DNA of 64,000 nt from Acanthopleura granulata. Lineage: Eukaryota > Mollusca > Polyplacophora > Chitonida > Chitonidae. The number at the start of each line of letters is the position of its first letter. Within the stretch, counting starts at the first letter, position 1. The notes under the pieces are model-generated. The model saw only the letters and a program-made list of their open reading frames with translations, was not told where the DNA came from and made no database searches. A program made the position numbers and the translations under genes. This document shows, in pieces, positions 1 through 9,999 of the stretch. Where the stretch lies: positions 14,788,605-14,852,604 of the forward strand of contig JABBOT010000002.1 in NCBI GenBank assembly GCA_016165875.1, written 5' to 3'.

Positions 1-380
1 ACAAAAAACACAGGCTATAAAAGATTCAGATCTGAAACTCAGTTCATGGTGTACACCAAAGATTTAAAACGGGGTGAAAATGAACAACCTTCGATCAAGT
101 TGCCTTATATTGTATGGAAAAGAAATAACGCATTAAAATACATAGCCGGATACCTGGATAATCCAGCCTGGGATTATGACGTGACACGTAGGACTAGGCC
201 TACATATGCAGATCAATTTCTTACAAAGCCGAAAAAGTTAAAGGTATCATTTGATAATGGTAAACGAATAACATTTGGAATAACAGTGTTGAGCTTAGTC
301 AGGCTAAGAAATATTGTTAGCTAGACAATACATTTAAGACATTACTTTTTCAATGGATGTATATCGGTGGGATCGAAACA
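1..380. other. Gene-free left edge
   Basis: No supported gene. An open frame at 46-324 (+) matches no family I recognise. The paralogous copy of its 3' part, near 9523-9640, is closed by stops in the same frame, so it is probably not coding. From about 260 the sequence belongs to the duplicated DED block and aligns with 9523 onward. Confidence 0.5.
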
Positions 381-404
381 AATTTGTCTTTGTAGGTATG
401 TATG

Positions 405-690
405 CTTGGGTTTTACGTTGTACTCAACAATTTTTCAGTTATATGACGACGAGCAGCCCTTAGAATGTTTTTTATATGCTGTGTTTCCTTGTGGCAGGGC
501 GAGTCCATGGCGCCAAAGTGCTGCCGCCACTGGAGCATCATGGCGAAGACACCAGACATGACACTCCACTCTGTCACATTATACAGTAACACCAGGCCGA
601 CCACACCATTCCTTTGGTTTGACCTGACATGGGATTGATCCCGGATCTTCCGACCTTGAGGCGGACGCCCTTACCACTCGGCCACCGAAA
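405..690 (-). mobile_element. tRNA-headed SINE inserted in the first DED copy
   Basis: Read on the minus strand, the element starts with a tRNA-like head carrying an A-box-like stretch (TGGCCGAGTGGTAAGG) and a B-box-like stretch (GGGATCAATCCC). It ends in the same tail as the main SINE family of the window (ataactgaaaaattgttgag...cgtaaaac). The head differs from that of the other SINEs here and looks Leu/Ser-tRNA-like. It is absent from the paralogous position near 9640, so it inserted after the duplication. Confidence 0.7.
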
Positions 691-693
691 CGG

Positions 694-1065
694 TCAAAGA
701 CGGTCATTATGTACATGCATGACTAACTGATACTGACTCGTCAAACTTTTATTATCCTTGGTATTATAGATGGCCAACTTACCTGGCTTGATTCTCGAGG
801 CCTTCTCTTCAATACGTGTTAGAAGAGCTATCAATCTAGCCGATTCTAGAATTGTCATCAAGACCTCATAATCCCCGATGCTGATTTGTCCTGAATTCTC
901 GAGCTGAAGGCAAATGTCAAGTCCATTTTGACAAGTGGTCAGGACAGCCCTGGTCAGATATGGTTTAGAGGCAGCCTTCAGATCCTCGAAGTCAGATGGA
1001 CCTAAACTTTGGTAAATCTCCCGATAAATCCCATGATGTAAAGTACTCTTCTCGATATCGGCCAT
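694..1065 (-). CDS. Death-effector-domain protein, copy 1
   Basis: Reads 123 aa from an ATG to a stop. Residues about 22-95 look like a death-effector domain: a helix with DFEDLKAA, then the QNGLDICLQLE block that matches the Q-x-GLD-x-x-x-x-LE pattern of FADD and caspase-8-type DEDs, then YEVLMTILESARLIALL. DED proteins normally act as cytoplasmic adaptors or regulators of initiator caspases; that role is inferred. The RxDL charge motif expected in the last helix reads LIAL here. An acceptor-like sequence (ttcttgcag) lies directly before the ATG, suggesting a 5' UTR intron. A strong donor-like CAG|GTAAGT sits after codon RIKP (exon end about 783), so the true C-terminus may be spliced and the printed tail intronic. 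An AATAAA lies in that tail (748-753, minus). Copy 2 at 9607 is a close paralogue. Confidence 0.7.
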   Translation of the reverse strand: MADIEKSTLHHGIYREIYQSLGPSDFEDLKAASKPYLTRAVLTTCQNGLDICLQLENSGQISIGDYEVLMTILESARLIALLTRIEEKASRIKPGKLAIYNTKDNKSLTSQYQLVMHVHNDRL

Positions 1066-1109
1066 CCTGCAAGAAATGTTGCAGTGGAATAGAGATGAGG
1101 ATTTATAGA

Positions 1110-4060
1110 ATAGATTTTAGACAGATAGCACCAACTGCACGAATAGGTTATTCATAACACATGTAAACATAAAACGGATCGACATGCATAGGGTAGTCAA
1201 ATGTTTTAGCCAAATGTTGATTATCATTGACATGTACACGTGTCTTTGGTAATTAAGCACACGGGTAAGGAACTACGATGCCTGAAATATCTGAGACTAA
1301 CAAATCCGAGCTATATAGCAGAACACTATCTGGATCCATGGATTCATGTGTGTACGCTTACAAGTGATTTAAGATTCATAACAGTGTGGTAACCGTAAAA
1401 GGTTACACCGTAGGCCTGCCACTGATTTATCGTAGTATTGCTCCACGAAGGAGATGAGATGATGACAAGAAACGACAGTGCGATGTTTACGAGGCTATTT
1501 TAGAGCGGTATACTTTGAGCCACACAAACTGAAATGGTCCAGACCAAATCTTGCGTGTATCCCACAGCAGAAACGATTCCAAACACCTGCATAATGCGAT
1601 CCTCTCGGCTAATCGTTGCTCGCTGAGAAACATAAAACTTTAAAGGCTAGGTGACCGATGGTTTTCGGTATGGGCCTCTGTTATACACTGTATCTTTACT
1701 ACACGACGTCAAATTTATTACACTAGGTTGTAATGAGCTATTGACACTTTCACTCATATATATGCAACATGTATATGCTTACATGCACAGTTTAAAATTC
1801 CGAAGAATAAGCCGTCCACAAACCATCACAGATGTACGGAGGATATACTCATTCTAGGACACAATCTAAGTGTTTTGATCAAGTTACACGTGCAAAAGCT
1901 TCGCACAACTGGATCCATTATTTGCCTCTAAATCAAAGAATTGGGGGGAAAATTGGATAATACTGCCAAAAAAAACCCCCAAAACATTACAGGATAAACT
2001 GTTAAAGCGTGTAGGCGTAATTTACTTTCGATGTTATGCCTAGTGCTATACCCGTGGTCACGTGAGTTGATCAGTAAAAGTTGTCACAATGTTCAGTTCA
2101 ATTCTGCTTTCCTATGTTATTTATTAACAACATGAGCACTCAACAAACTCGTTTAAAGACGAAATATGCTCCTCTGGGGATATAATCTATGAGTTTTGAT
2201 CAAGGTTACACATGCAAGCTGCGCACAACTGGTTGCATTATTTGCCTCTGAATTAAAGAACTGAAAAGTGACTGGGTAATTCTATTGCTTTATCACATAA
2301 ACATTACAGGTTGTTGAAGAAAACTAATTCACCATGCCAATAACAAGAAAAATCAGGTTACTCTTATTTCAAGAAGACCCTATATATGCAGGTATATCAA
2401 GATCAAGCCACACGTGGGAAGTTGTCAGTACGACTGTGGAAAGTTTTCAAATTATGGTACTCAGTTACTCAGTCCAAAGCCAGGTCTACTGTATGGTCGG
2501 TAGCTGGAACTTCTGCCCCGGTCTAATCCTCTACTGTATCATTGGATACCGGTATTCTTTTTTCTAAAATTCTCGACAATAGAACTACGGGTACATGTAC
2601 AGCATTTTGGGCCTATTTTTCTATTTTGATATGCCAGCCAATTTCTCTGTTTTGTTCGATCTTGTAGAGTTGATTTCAGCCGTCTGATTTCAACCAGGAG
2701 CCCTTGTAGGTTTGATGCTTGATATGTTAGTATATCGTTATAGATCACCCGGCCGCAAAATTCTGACTGGATGAGGCCGAGGCCTGTGATATTGATTCTC
2801 TGATTGTGCTATAATCAAGTCAACGGAGTTTTACAGTGTTAACAGTGTTAGCATAACCACTGTACATAAGTGTGGCGGAGAAATATAAACTAGATTTTTA
2901 TCTAATACTGTTGTACCCGTAAGCCGCACATAAACAGGGTCAAAGTCAGGCCTGCATGTGTCTGTGCGAGGACCACGGGTAAAGTGGGACCTGCGAACGA
3001 TCACACCTGATCCAGCATCTTGCGGAACAAAGAGGTTAAAACGCACAACAAAATATGGCGATAAGGACCTATATAAGTGGGGAGGATGCACAACTAGTGC
3101 ACTATATACTTGTGTATGGTATGGTCTATACACACTGTGTGTATGTAGACCCAATTCAGCCAGCAGGTCATGTTCATGTACACAGTTAACCCAGGAAATG
3201 AAACACCATATCAGCCACTGTTGGGCTATAGGCTCTACATGTAGCTACGCCACCCCACTAAACTGAACACTGGCACTACTAAGTTATCTGTTAAGAAAAC
3301 GTTAATAATACAAATGCTACCATACATAATACCTGATACTTCCGACTAGACTTGCTTCTGTCCCAGGTTTGGACTAGCCCTCTGGATCGTCGTTTAGATT
3401 GTCGATGTGTGAGCCTAACTCGACCAGGTTGGAGGACGGTGGACTAAGTACTTTCGATATCGCATTCCACGAAAGGGGCTTTCCCTTCCGTGAAATAAAC
3501 ACGAGGTCATGGGGGTTGGCCATACAATCATAATTCACAGAACCCTCTATGTAAGTTACACGTGTGATATCACCTTAATTTTCCAACCTATTCATCTTAT
3601 AAGCCTTTCAACTTTAAGACACACGTATACGCCCGCCCAGACACACACGAACGTAGATCGCGCCTAATATTCGCGGGGTACTATCAAATACCATATCTAG
3701 TTCGTACTTTTCTCTTCGAAGCAGGCCAATGTTAAAATTCAATTTAACATAAGGCGTAATCGAATTTTTTAAGCCACCTTAATGAATTGTTAGAAGTATT
3801 AAGGTTAGAGGATTTTGTGACCATCTATAATAATAAATATTATTTATCTGCACCTTTTTCTTTGATATTTACAAAGCATATGGAATGATGTTGTTTGAAA
3901 TAAAAAGCCTGGTTATTGATGGGAAAATGTATCGAACGAGGTTCCTTAGGGCAGTGTGTTAGGCCTATCCCCTAGGCACAATATTAAGGCACAATATGCC
4001 GACTGAAAGACTCATGATCAGGTAAACGAAGCCATGACATAAAGCTCAACATATAAGTAG
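1110..4060. other. Non-coding flank of the DED block
   Basis: No supported gene. Positions 1066-1900 align with 10000-10930 downstream of the paired DED copy. A further partial copy of the far end (tttgatcaaggttaca...) lies at about 2185-2330, so this stretch is built of diverged repeats. Short overlapping open frames on both strands at 2831-3266 have no family features. Confidence 0.5.
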
Positions 4061-4064
4061 ATCG

Positions 4065-4215
4065 TCTCGGTAGCCTAGTGGTTAGAGTCGGTCAGCCTTG
4101 AGTTCGGGAGGTCCGGAATCAGTCAGGTGTCAAGGTTTTCTTCTGCCTGTTGAATCAAGGCAGAAAGCATAACCGTAGGCAAAGTGTCTGACTTGATAAA
4201 AATGACGAGGCGCGA
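4065..4215 (+). mobile_element. tRNA-derived SINE-like fragment
   Basis: Starts with a tRNA-like head (TAGCCTAGTGGTTAGAGTC, then GTTCGGGAGGTCCGGAATC) in the spacing of Pol III A and B boxes. It is followed by an unrelated body. The head differs from both the main SINE family and the element at 405-690, so it may be a third family. Confidence 0.45.
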
Positions 4216-5000
4216 CCCAGATCTACTGCCTCGACAGCCTTGGTCGTTTTAACACATTTCGTGCTGAACGCCTACATACAATGTGTATGATCATGTACAT
4301 ACAATCACGTATATGCTATAGGACATTACCCGGAAACATAAAGCCTACAGCCTATCATGCACGGTTATAGTTATTTACAGGTAGATATAGGCACACACAG
4401 AATTGCAACTCTACAGGCTCCCGGCCATCTTGAAAACACATGAATATCATGGTGGAACGATCCACAAGCACTTGAAACCGACCAGTGGAGCAAAATTGCT
4501 TGATGTACACTGATGTTCGATTTGACAAATTCGATGAAATATCACCGTTGAACGAGACGCGGGTATGCCACTTTCGTGACTTTCAAGATGGCGAGTGAGA
4601 GACCTTTAGGATCCTAGGGTATCGTATATTGTAGTATTTAATTTAGCTTTGCTCGTCGGTTCCAAGTGCCTGTGGAGCGATCCCAGCTAGACCGGGTGCG
4701 CCACATGACTGTTCGTCAATTACTTGTCAAATACCGGCGGGTAAGTTTTCTCGACCCTCTGGCACCCATAGCTTGTCATTAAGTGAAATACTCTAGAGTG
4801 TAGGGTTAAGCATCAGTCATTCAGACTGAGAAAACAAATCTGCCACTGATTTACACATTAATGTTGGATTCGTAAATACCAGAAATGTCGCGGAATATTG
4901 AACTTGATGTGAAGTCCATGGGAATATGAATGTGGCTTTAGGTCCCGAGTCCCAGAATATCGACGCTATCATGTATATTAACATGTTACACGATAAGCGA
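4200..5000. repeat. Duplicated segment, left copy
   Basis: Aligns by eye with 12230-12800. Shared blocks include gatctactgc, atatgctataggacattacc, cacggttatagttat and cattcgtaaataccagaa, in the same order. With the DED-containing pair (260-2000 and 9520-10930) this indicates one tandem duplication with later indels. No coding potential seen. Confidence 0.6.
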
Positions 5001-6150
5001 TTAACGTGGCATTAAATAACGCCCATCTGTTGTTTCGGTCATCTGGTATAAATTTCAGCTAAATTTTAGTAATTTGAGTTTTTAATATTTCGTTTTATAA
5101 AGATGATCGAAATTTCGGATTTTCTCTCCAAATTGATATATATTTTTTAAACTGTGTTTCAGAGTAGCTTCAACAAACAACTGCCTTGTGGAAACAAGCA
5201 TTCTGGAAGAACTGTGAAAGCCAGATATGTTTCTTGTCGGTTTGAGCTGAAAGAATAGCTGCCTCAAATCTACACCAGAGCAAAACTATAATTTTGTCTA
5301 AAATGGCTGAAACATGTCAAAACATGGTTTCACCCAGAAAAGTTAATAATCATGAAATAAGTTTTAAATTACAATAAACATGCATCTCTCCCGGAAAATC
5401 AGGTAAAAGTACCAAAGTCCAAAACAGGGACGAAACGAAAATAATTTTGTGTAAAATGCATGGATGAAACCGACAGAAAATTTGTCGGTTTCATGTTCGT
5501 ATTTGACAGCTGAAAGAATTCAACATTGACATGTTACGTCAAGGGGTGTGGTTTTATAGAGAATTCTTGATTGACAGCTGTCGGAGATATTCAGTCTGTT
5601 GCGACTGAAGAGGATCATTTGGGGACCGTCGGTGGGCGCGACTATATGAACAAGTGTAATAATGGATGCAGCATCTGGGTATTTCACCGTCCCCACCCCC
5701 TCAAAAAAATAAGAAGAAACAGAGAGATAAAAATATTGAAATTCCTGCAGTTTGTGATGATCAAATCTTAATGGGGAGGGGGAAGAGTATTTATCTTGTA
5801 TTTACCTTTAACAGTATCCAAATTTTAAATCATGAATTTACATATTTTACAATGACTCAGGAGCGTCCCACCAATCCTGTGAGTTCAAGTTCAACTCTGA
5901 CTGACGTACATCCTCTCCAGTCACAAGTAGTAAAGTTTACCAGCAACCTGCTGATGGCTGCGAGTTTCCCCTGGGCCAGACCCAGAGTTTCTGTCCACGA
6001 TTATAAATCTGTAAGTGAAATATTCCAGATTGCGAGGTATAACACCAATGAAATAAATAAATATTCCCACTGAAGAGATTTTGTTTCAGTTAAAATGGCT
6101 TTAACTGAACCCAACGGTTTTTATTCTAATTCATTTCCCCTAAGAAAAGG
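5000..6150. other. No gene recognised
   Basis: AT-rich sequence. The open frames at 5571-5771 and 5666-6073 overlap each other, lack domains and lack convincing splice structure. Nothing else is seen before the SINE at 6160. Confidence 0.4.
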
Positions 6151-6159
6151 TATTTTGAT

Positions 6160-6420
6160 TTTATTTATTTGATTGGTGTTTTACACCGTGCTCAAGGATG
6201 TTTCAGTTATACGACAGCGGTCAGCATTATGGTAGGAGGAAACCGGGTAGAGCCGGAAGAAACCCACGACCATCTACAGGTTGTTGGCGGACCTTCCCAC
6301 GTTCGGCTGGAGAGGAAGCCAGCATGATCTAGACTTAAACTCACAGCAACCGCATTGGTGAGAAGCACGGGGTCATAGCGCCGCGCTGACACGCTAACCC
6401 CCTCTGCCATGGAGGCCCCA
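6160..6420 (-). mobile_element. SINE of the main family, near full length
   Basis: On the minus strand the order is the usual one: a degenerate tRNA-like head ending near 6420, the ctcaccaatgcggttgctgtgag block, the cttcctctcc...gggaaggtc block, the central cctcctaccataatgctgacc block, then the tail with (aaat) repeats at about 6160. Confidence 0.75.
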
Positions 6421-8386
6421 AGAAAAATGTAATTTTTTACTTTATCCCTCTAAGTTCTGTATCAACTTTTTGTTCTATTTGAGGGCCTGCGTTCATGTTA
6501 CATTTACAAACTATCATCAAAATGGATACAGGTTTATGTGAAAGAAAAAAAAAACACGGCATAAATGTGCAAGATCTTACTTTGCTCCTACCATGAGCAC
6601 TCAAACTTAGGCCTATCCTATGAAAAAAATTCTTGCCTGTTTTTTCCCCAGCTCAATGCAATACTACAAAATTGTCTTCTGACTGAAATTCCTTGCCACT
6701 CTGTGCTTTGTAAACCTTATAACATTGTAAACGCTACACTAATGACTTACCAGCAGGAAAAACTTGGGGGCAGCTATAAGCAGTGCTTGACTTTGCTTAA
6801 CCTTTACCTTTTTTTTAACTGAGTGAGTCTAACATTGCATGATACCAAGGGTGATGAATAGAAAGCACGACACGACCCCAGTACAATATATGATGACCCA
6901 GTTTGCTGTTAGAGCCAAAGTAATATTCGTGTGTGAGATTTAGCTCGGTAACGGAAATTGGACCGTGTATCATGAAACAACGATCAATATGCAGAGAAAC
7001 GTTAATAATTTGTTTTTAATGATTATAACTACGAATTGTGATTCTCACGTTTTGATCAAAAAGAAATGATATACTCCTCACAGAACAAGAATTTTGAAGG
7101 AGTTTCCTGGGTTCATTTTGCTTTTTTAATTTTTAATAAAATCATCAGAGTTCTTGAAAAAAAAGGTTTGCTGTCCCGAATTTAGCGGGTAGATCGGCTT
7201 ACCCCAACAAAAATATTTTATTAATGTTAACCTGACCGAATCACTGGAAATGCCGATATATATATAGTATCATGGAGCAAAAGAACAGACAAGACACAAA
7301 TGTTATTGAGCCGTATTTCTTAACTTACCTAGGGGGCTTAATTAGCGGTAGGCTTGCATTTTACTACACAATGACAATCCTCTAATGAGGCTAATGACCA
7401 GTTATACAAGAAAACTTTTCAAGAATGCTAAAACACACATCGGAAGTATACTCTAAAACTGGAACTACTTCCGTAAATCGGTGACAATTTTCAACACCTC
7501 AGAAATGGCCTCACACAGGTCTCTGCCAGCTTCGCTTTCACACCCCCAAAATCCTCCGTTAAATATCCGTTATTTGAAGAATGACGTGTTGCATTCCCGT
7601 TGCTCTAAAGTATTTATCCGCTTCTAGTAATGACTTAATCTGTTACTGATGACGAATTAATACGAATGAATGACTTCCCTCAAATGCAAACATTATGCAG
7701 GAGGGCTAACCTGCAGTTTGGATCAAGTACAGTGTTTCTAGAGTTCCAATCAAATCGCTTGGTGTAGGCCTACCCTTCGAGCCACTGATTTCTTTTTATC
7801 TGATCAGCATCTGATTGCATTGCTTCCTTAGTTTACGGTTATCGTAGGCGACGGCTTACATCTGCATCCTAGTCATTCACGCCTGGCAAGGTCTAGTCCC
7901 TCACATGTATAAATGCGTTTTGTGTTTCTGCTGTGTTTTCTTCTTTTCCATGTACGTGGTGTAGTTTTAGATGCTCTTGTCGTTGTGTAGCTTGAAGGTC
8001 AAACCGAGGAAATATTTAGGACTCGTGGACATACATATGCGTGCACATGTATGTCACCGTTTTCACCATCCTCAAAGTAAGCCATCAGACATAAACTGAA
8101 GAAAAAAGATTTTTTTGATTCATTTCTTGACAGACCAATTCAAACAATCACACTGGAGATTTTTAGCCAAAACATCCAATAAAATTTTGGCTATTATTTA
8201 ATAAAAGCCCCAGCAACAACCTGTCACAAAACATCAACCTCGGCTGCGCACGTGTTTCCATTCAAATTGGGTAATAACGTTCCTAAAGTTTATACAATGT
8301 GCGTAGCTCTGCAGCTTCTCCAAACTCCTGAATTGTTTCACTAACAGCAGAAAATCAGCAGCATTTGACCTTTTCTGTACATCGTT
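6421..8386. other. No gene recognised between SINE and DED gene 3
   Basis: AT-rich spacer. A minus-strand open segment of 34 codons ends at about 7468 and has an amphipathic look (residues DLCEAISEVLKIV). It starts after a stop and has no good acceptor, so I cannot attach it to the DED gene upstream of it. Nothing else is supported. Confidence 0.4.
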
Positions 8387-8717
8387 TTAATTTTGATCCT
8401 TCGTTACCTTTGCGAGTTTACTTTCCTCATTTTCCACTAGTTCTTTTAAGGCAATCAGCTCTGTGATCTCCAGTATTTGCTTCAGCACTTCATAATCCCC
8501 GATTTTAATCTTGCCAGTTTTCTCCAGCTGACAACAGATGTCGAAACCTGAGTTGCATCGGGTAACTACTGCATTGGGTAAATAAGTTTTGGCGGCGAGT
8601 TTTATAAGCTTGAAGTCCTCGTGGCTAGAATTAATCTCCTGATTGATGAGTCGAAGAATGTCGTTGTGGATTACTCTGTTTTGGTTCACTTTCTCTCTCT
8701 TCACAGCTGAGATATCT
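8387..8717 (-). CDS. Death-effector-domain protein, divergent third copy
   Basis: The reading frame gives about 105 aa with the same fold pattern as the copies at 694 and 9607: DFKLIKLAAK, then NSGFDICCQLE, then GDYEVLKQILEITELIAL. It is clearly older than the other two, but the spacing is identical without gaps and the LIAL sequence replaces the usual RxDL motif here too. The first in-frame codon after the acceptor-like tttttcatttttcag (exon start about 8717) is not ATG, so an upstream coding or start exon probably exists in 8720-9600; I could not identify it. A possible donor (AAAG|GTAACG, near 8412) lies close to the stop, so the C-terminus is uncertain. Likely a DED-type regulator or a DED exon of a larger gene. 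Confidence 0.6.
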
Positions 8718-8719
8718 GA

Positions 8720-9600
8720 AAAATGAAAAATCCTTCATCAAATGATACATAGGTGTATACATTTGTAATCATATAGTAACACGGTCTGATCTGTAATAAT
8801 CACCCATTCATTCCCCCATTAAATGCATATGTTCCATTCTATATTCTGTTTATATTCTGGTATATTGTTAGCGAATCATCCCGGTGTTATCCACCTTGTC
8901 CACTGGAAATCCCGTGTGCATCGCCGAATCTGGAAGCATCAGATTTTGCGTATTTTATTACACTTCTAAACTTCCCGTTTTCTGGAGAAACTGCATGACT
9001 GAGAGTGAAAATTCTGGGTACTACTATTTTTCACCCAAAGATTAGCATTTTTCAAGTGACACGTTTTGCTTGATTATAATCAAGCAAACCTTCTGATGAT
9101 ATTCACGTCAGAGAACCCTGCAGATCTGATACTCATTCATAGTCTATACTTGTGTCATTAACACATTGCTTTTCCTTCAGTAGAGGGTGGCAATAGTCAA
9201 CCTTCCATAAACAGTGCCCTTATATGAAGAAGAAATAACACAACTACACTTTATTTCCCACCTGAGATTAAGAAAGATTATCTTATTCTCCTGTCTAACA
9301 TTATCTGTTGCGTTACGTTCGTTTCTCGCCTGTATCTAAAGTTAGTGCTTGAAACGAATGGATGAAATGTATGAACTTGCTGATCAACCTCTCATGTTGT
9401 CACTAAGAATAGTCTGTTTAACTTATGGTATGTTAAATATATGTATTGGGGCCGAAGTCATTGACTAACTTCGTGCGACATACATGTACGGGAAAAACGA
9501 AAATGGTGTAATTTGCTCAAGGAAAATGAATTTGGAATAACAGTGCTGAGTTTAATTAGGCTAAGAAATATTATTCGAGAGACCACACATCTAAGGCCTT
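8720..9600. other. No gene recognised
   Basis: The missing 5' exon of the DED gene at 8387 is expected here on the minus strand, but no convincing ATG plus donor stands out. From about 9523 the sequence is the duplicate of 260-380. Confidence 0.35.
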
Positions 9601-9606
9601 ACCATT

Positions 9607-9999
9607 CTAACGAATGTATATCGGTGTGATTGTAACAAGTCTATGTATATGGATGACAAACTGATACTGACTCGTCAAACTTTTATTATCCTTGGTATTA
9701 TAGATGACCAACTGACCTGGCTTGATTCTGGAGGCCTTCTCTTCAATACGTGTTAGAAGAGCTATCAATCTAGCCGATTCTAGAATTGTCATCAAGACCT
9801 CATAATCCCCGATGCTGATTTGTCCTGAATTCTCGAGCTGAAGGCAAATGTCAAGTCCATTTTGACAAGTGGTCAGGACAGCCCTGGTCAGATATGGTTC
9901 AGAGGCAGCCTTCAGATCCTCGAAGTCAGAGGCACCTAAACTTTGGTAAATCTCCCGATAAATCCCACGATGTAAAATAGTCCTCTCGACATCGTCCAT
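9607..9999 (-). CDS. Death-effector-domain protein, copy 2
   Basis: Reads 130 aa from an ATG, nearly the same as the protein at 694-1065 over the first 105 residues. Changes include ADIEKS to DDVERT, GPSDF to GASDF and SKPYL to SEPYL. The DED core (QNGLDICLQLE, then GDYEVLMTILESARLIALL) is unchanged, which suggests constraint on the fold. As in copy 1, an acceptor-like ttcttgtag lies just before the ATG. The donor-like site after RIKP reads CCAG|GTCAGT, weaker than the GTAAGT of copy 1. The tails diverge after SQYQ because a SINE interrupts copy 1. A stand-alone DED protein acting on caspase or FADD-type complexes is the family expectation, not shown here. Confidence 0.7.
   Translation of the reverse strand: MDDVERTILHRGIYREIYQSLGASDFEDLKAASEPYLTRAVLTTCQNGLDICLQLENSGQISIGDYEVLMTILESARLIALLTRIEEKASRIKPGQLVIYNTKDNKSLTSQYQFVIHIHRLVTITPIYIR

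Noticed and set aside
46..324. 92-codon open frame at the left edge
   Set aside because: The paralogous sequence near 9523 is interrupted by stops in this frame; no family match.
633..690. A true tRNA gene
   Set aside because: The A/B-box-like head is continuous with a SINE body and tail, and the cloverleaf arms are not convincing.
7468..7570. Minus-strand 34-codon segment (DLCEAISEVLKIV) as last exon of the DED gene at 8387
   Set aside because: Begins right after a stop, lacks a pyrimidine-rich acceptor, and does not fit a clear phase from the possible donor.
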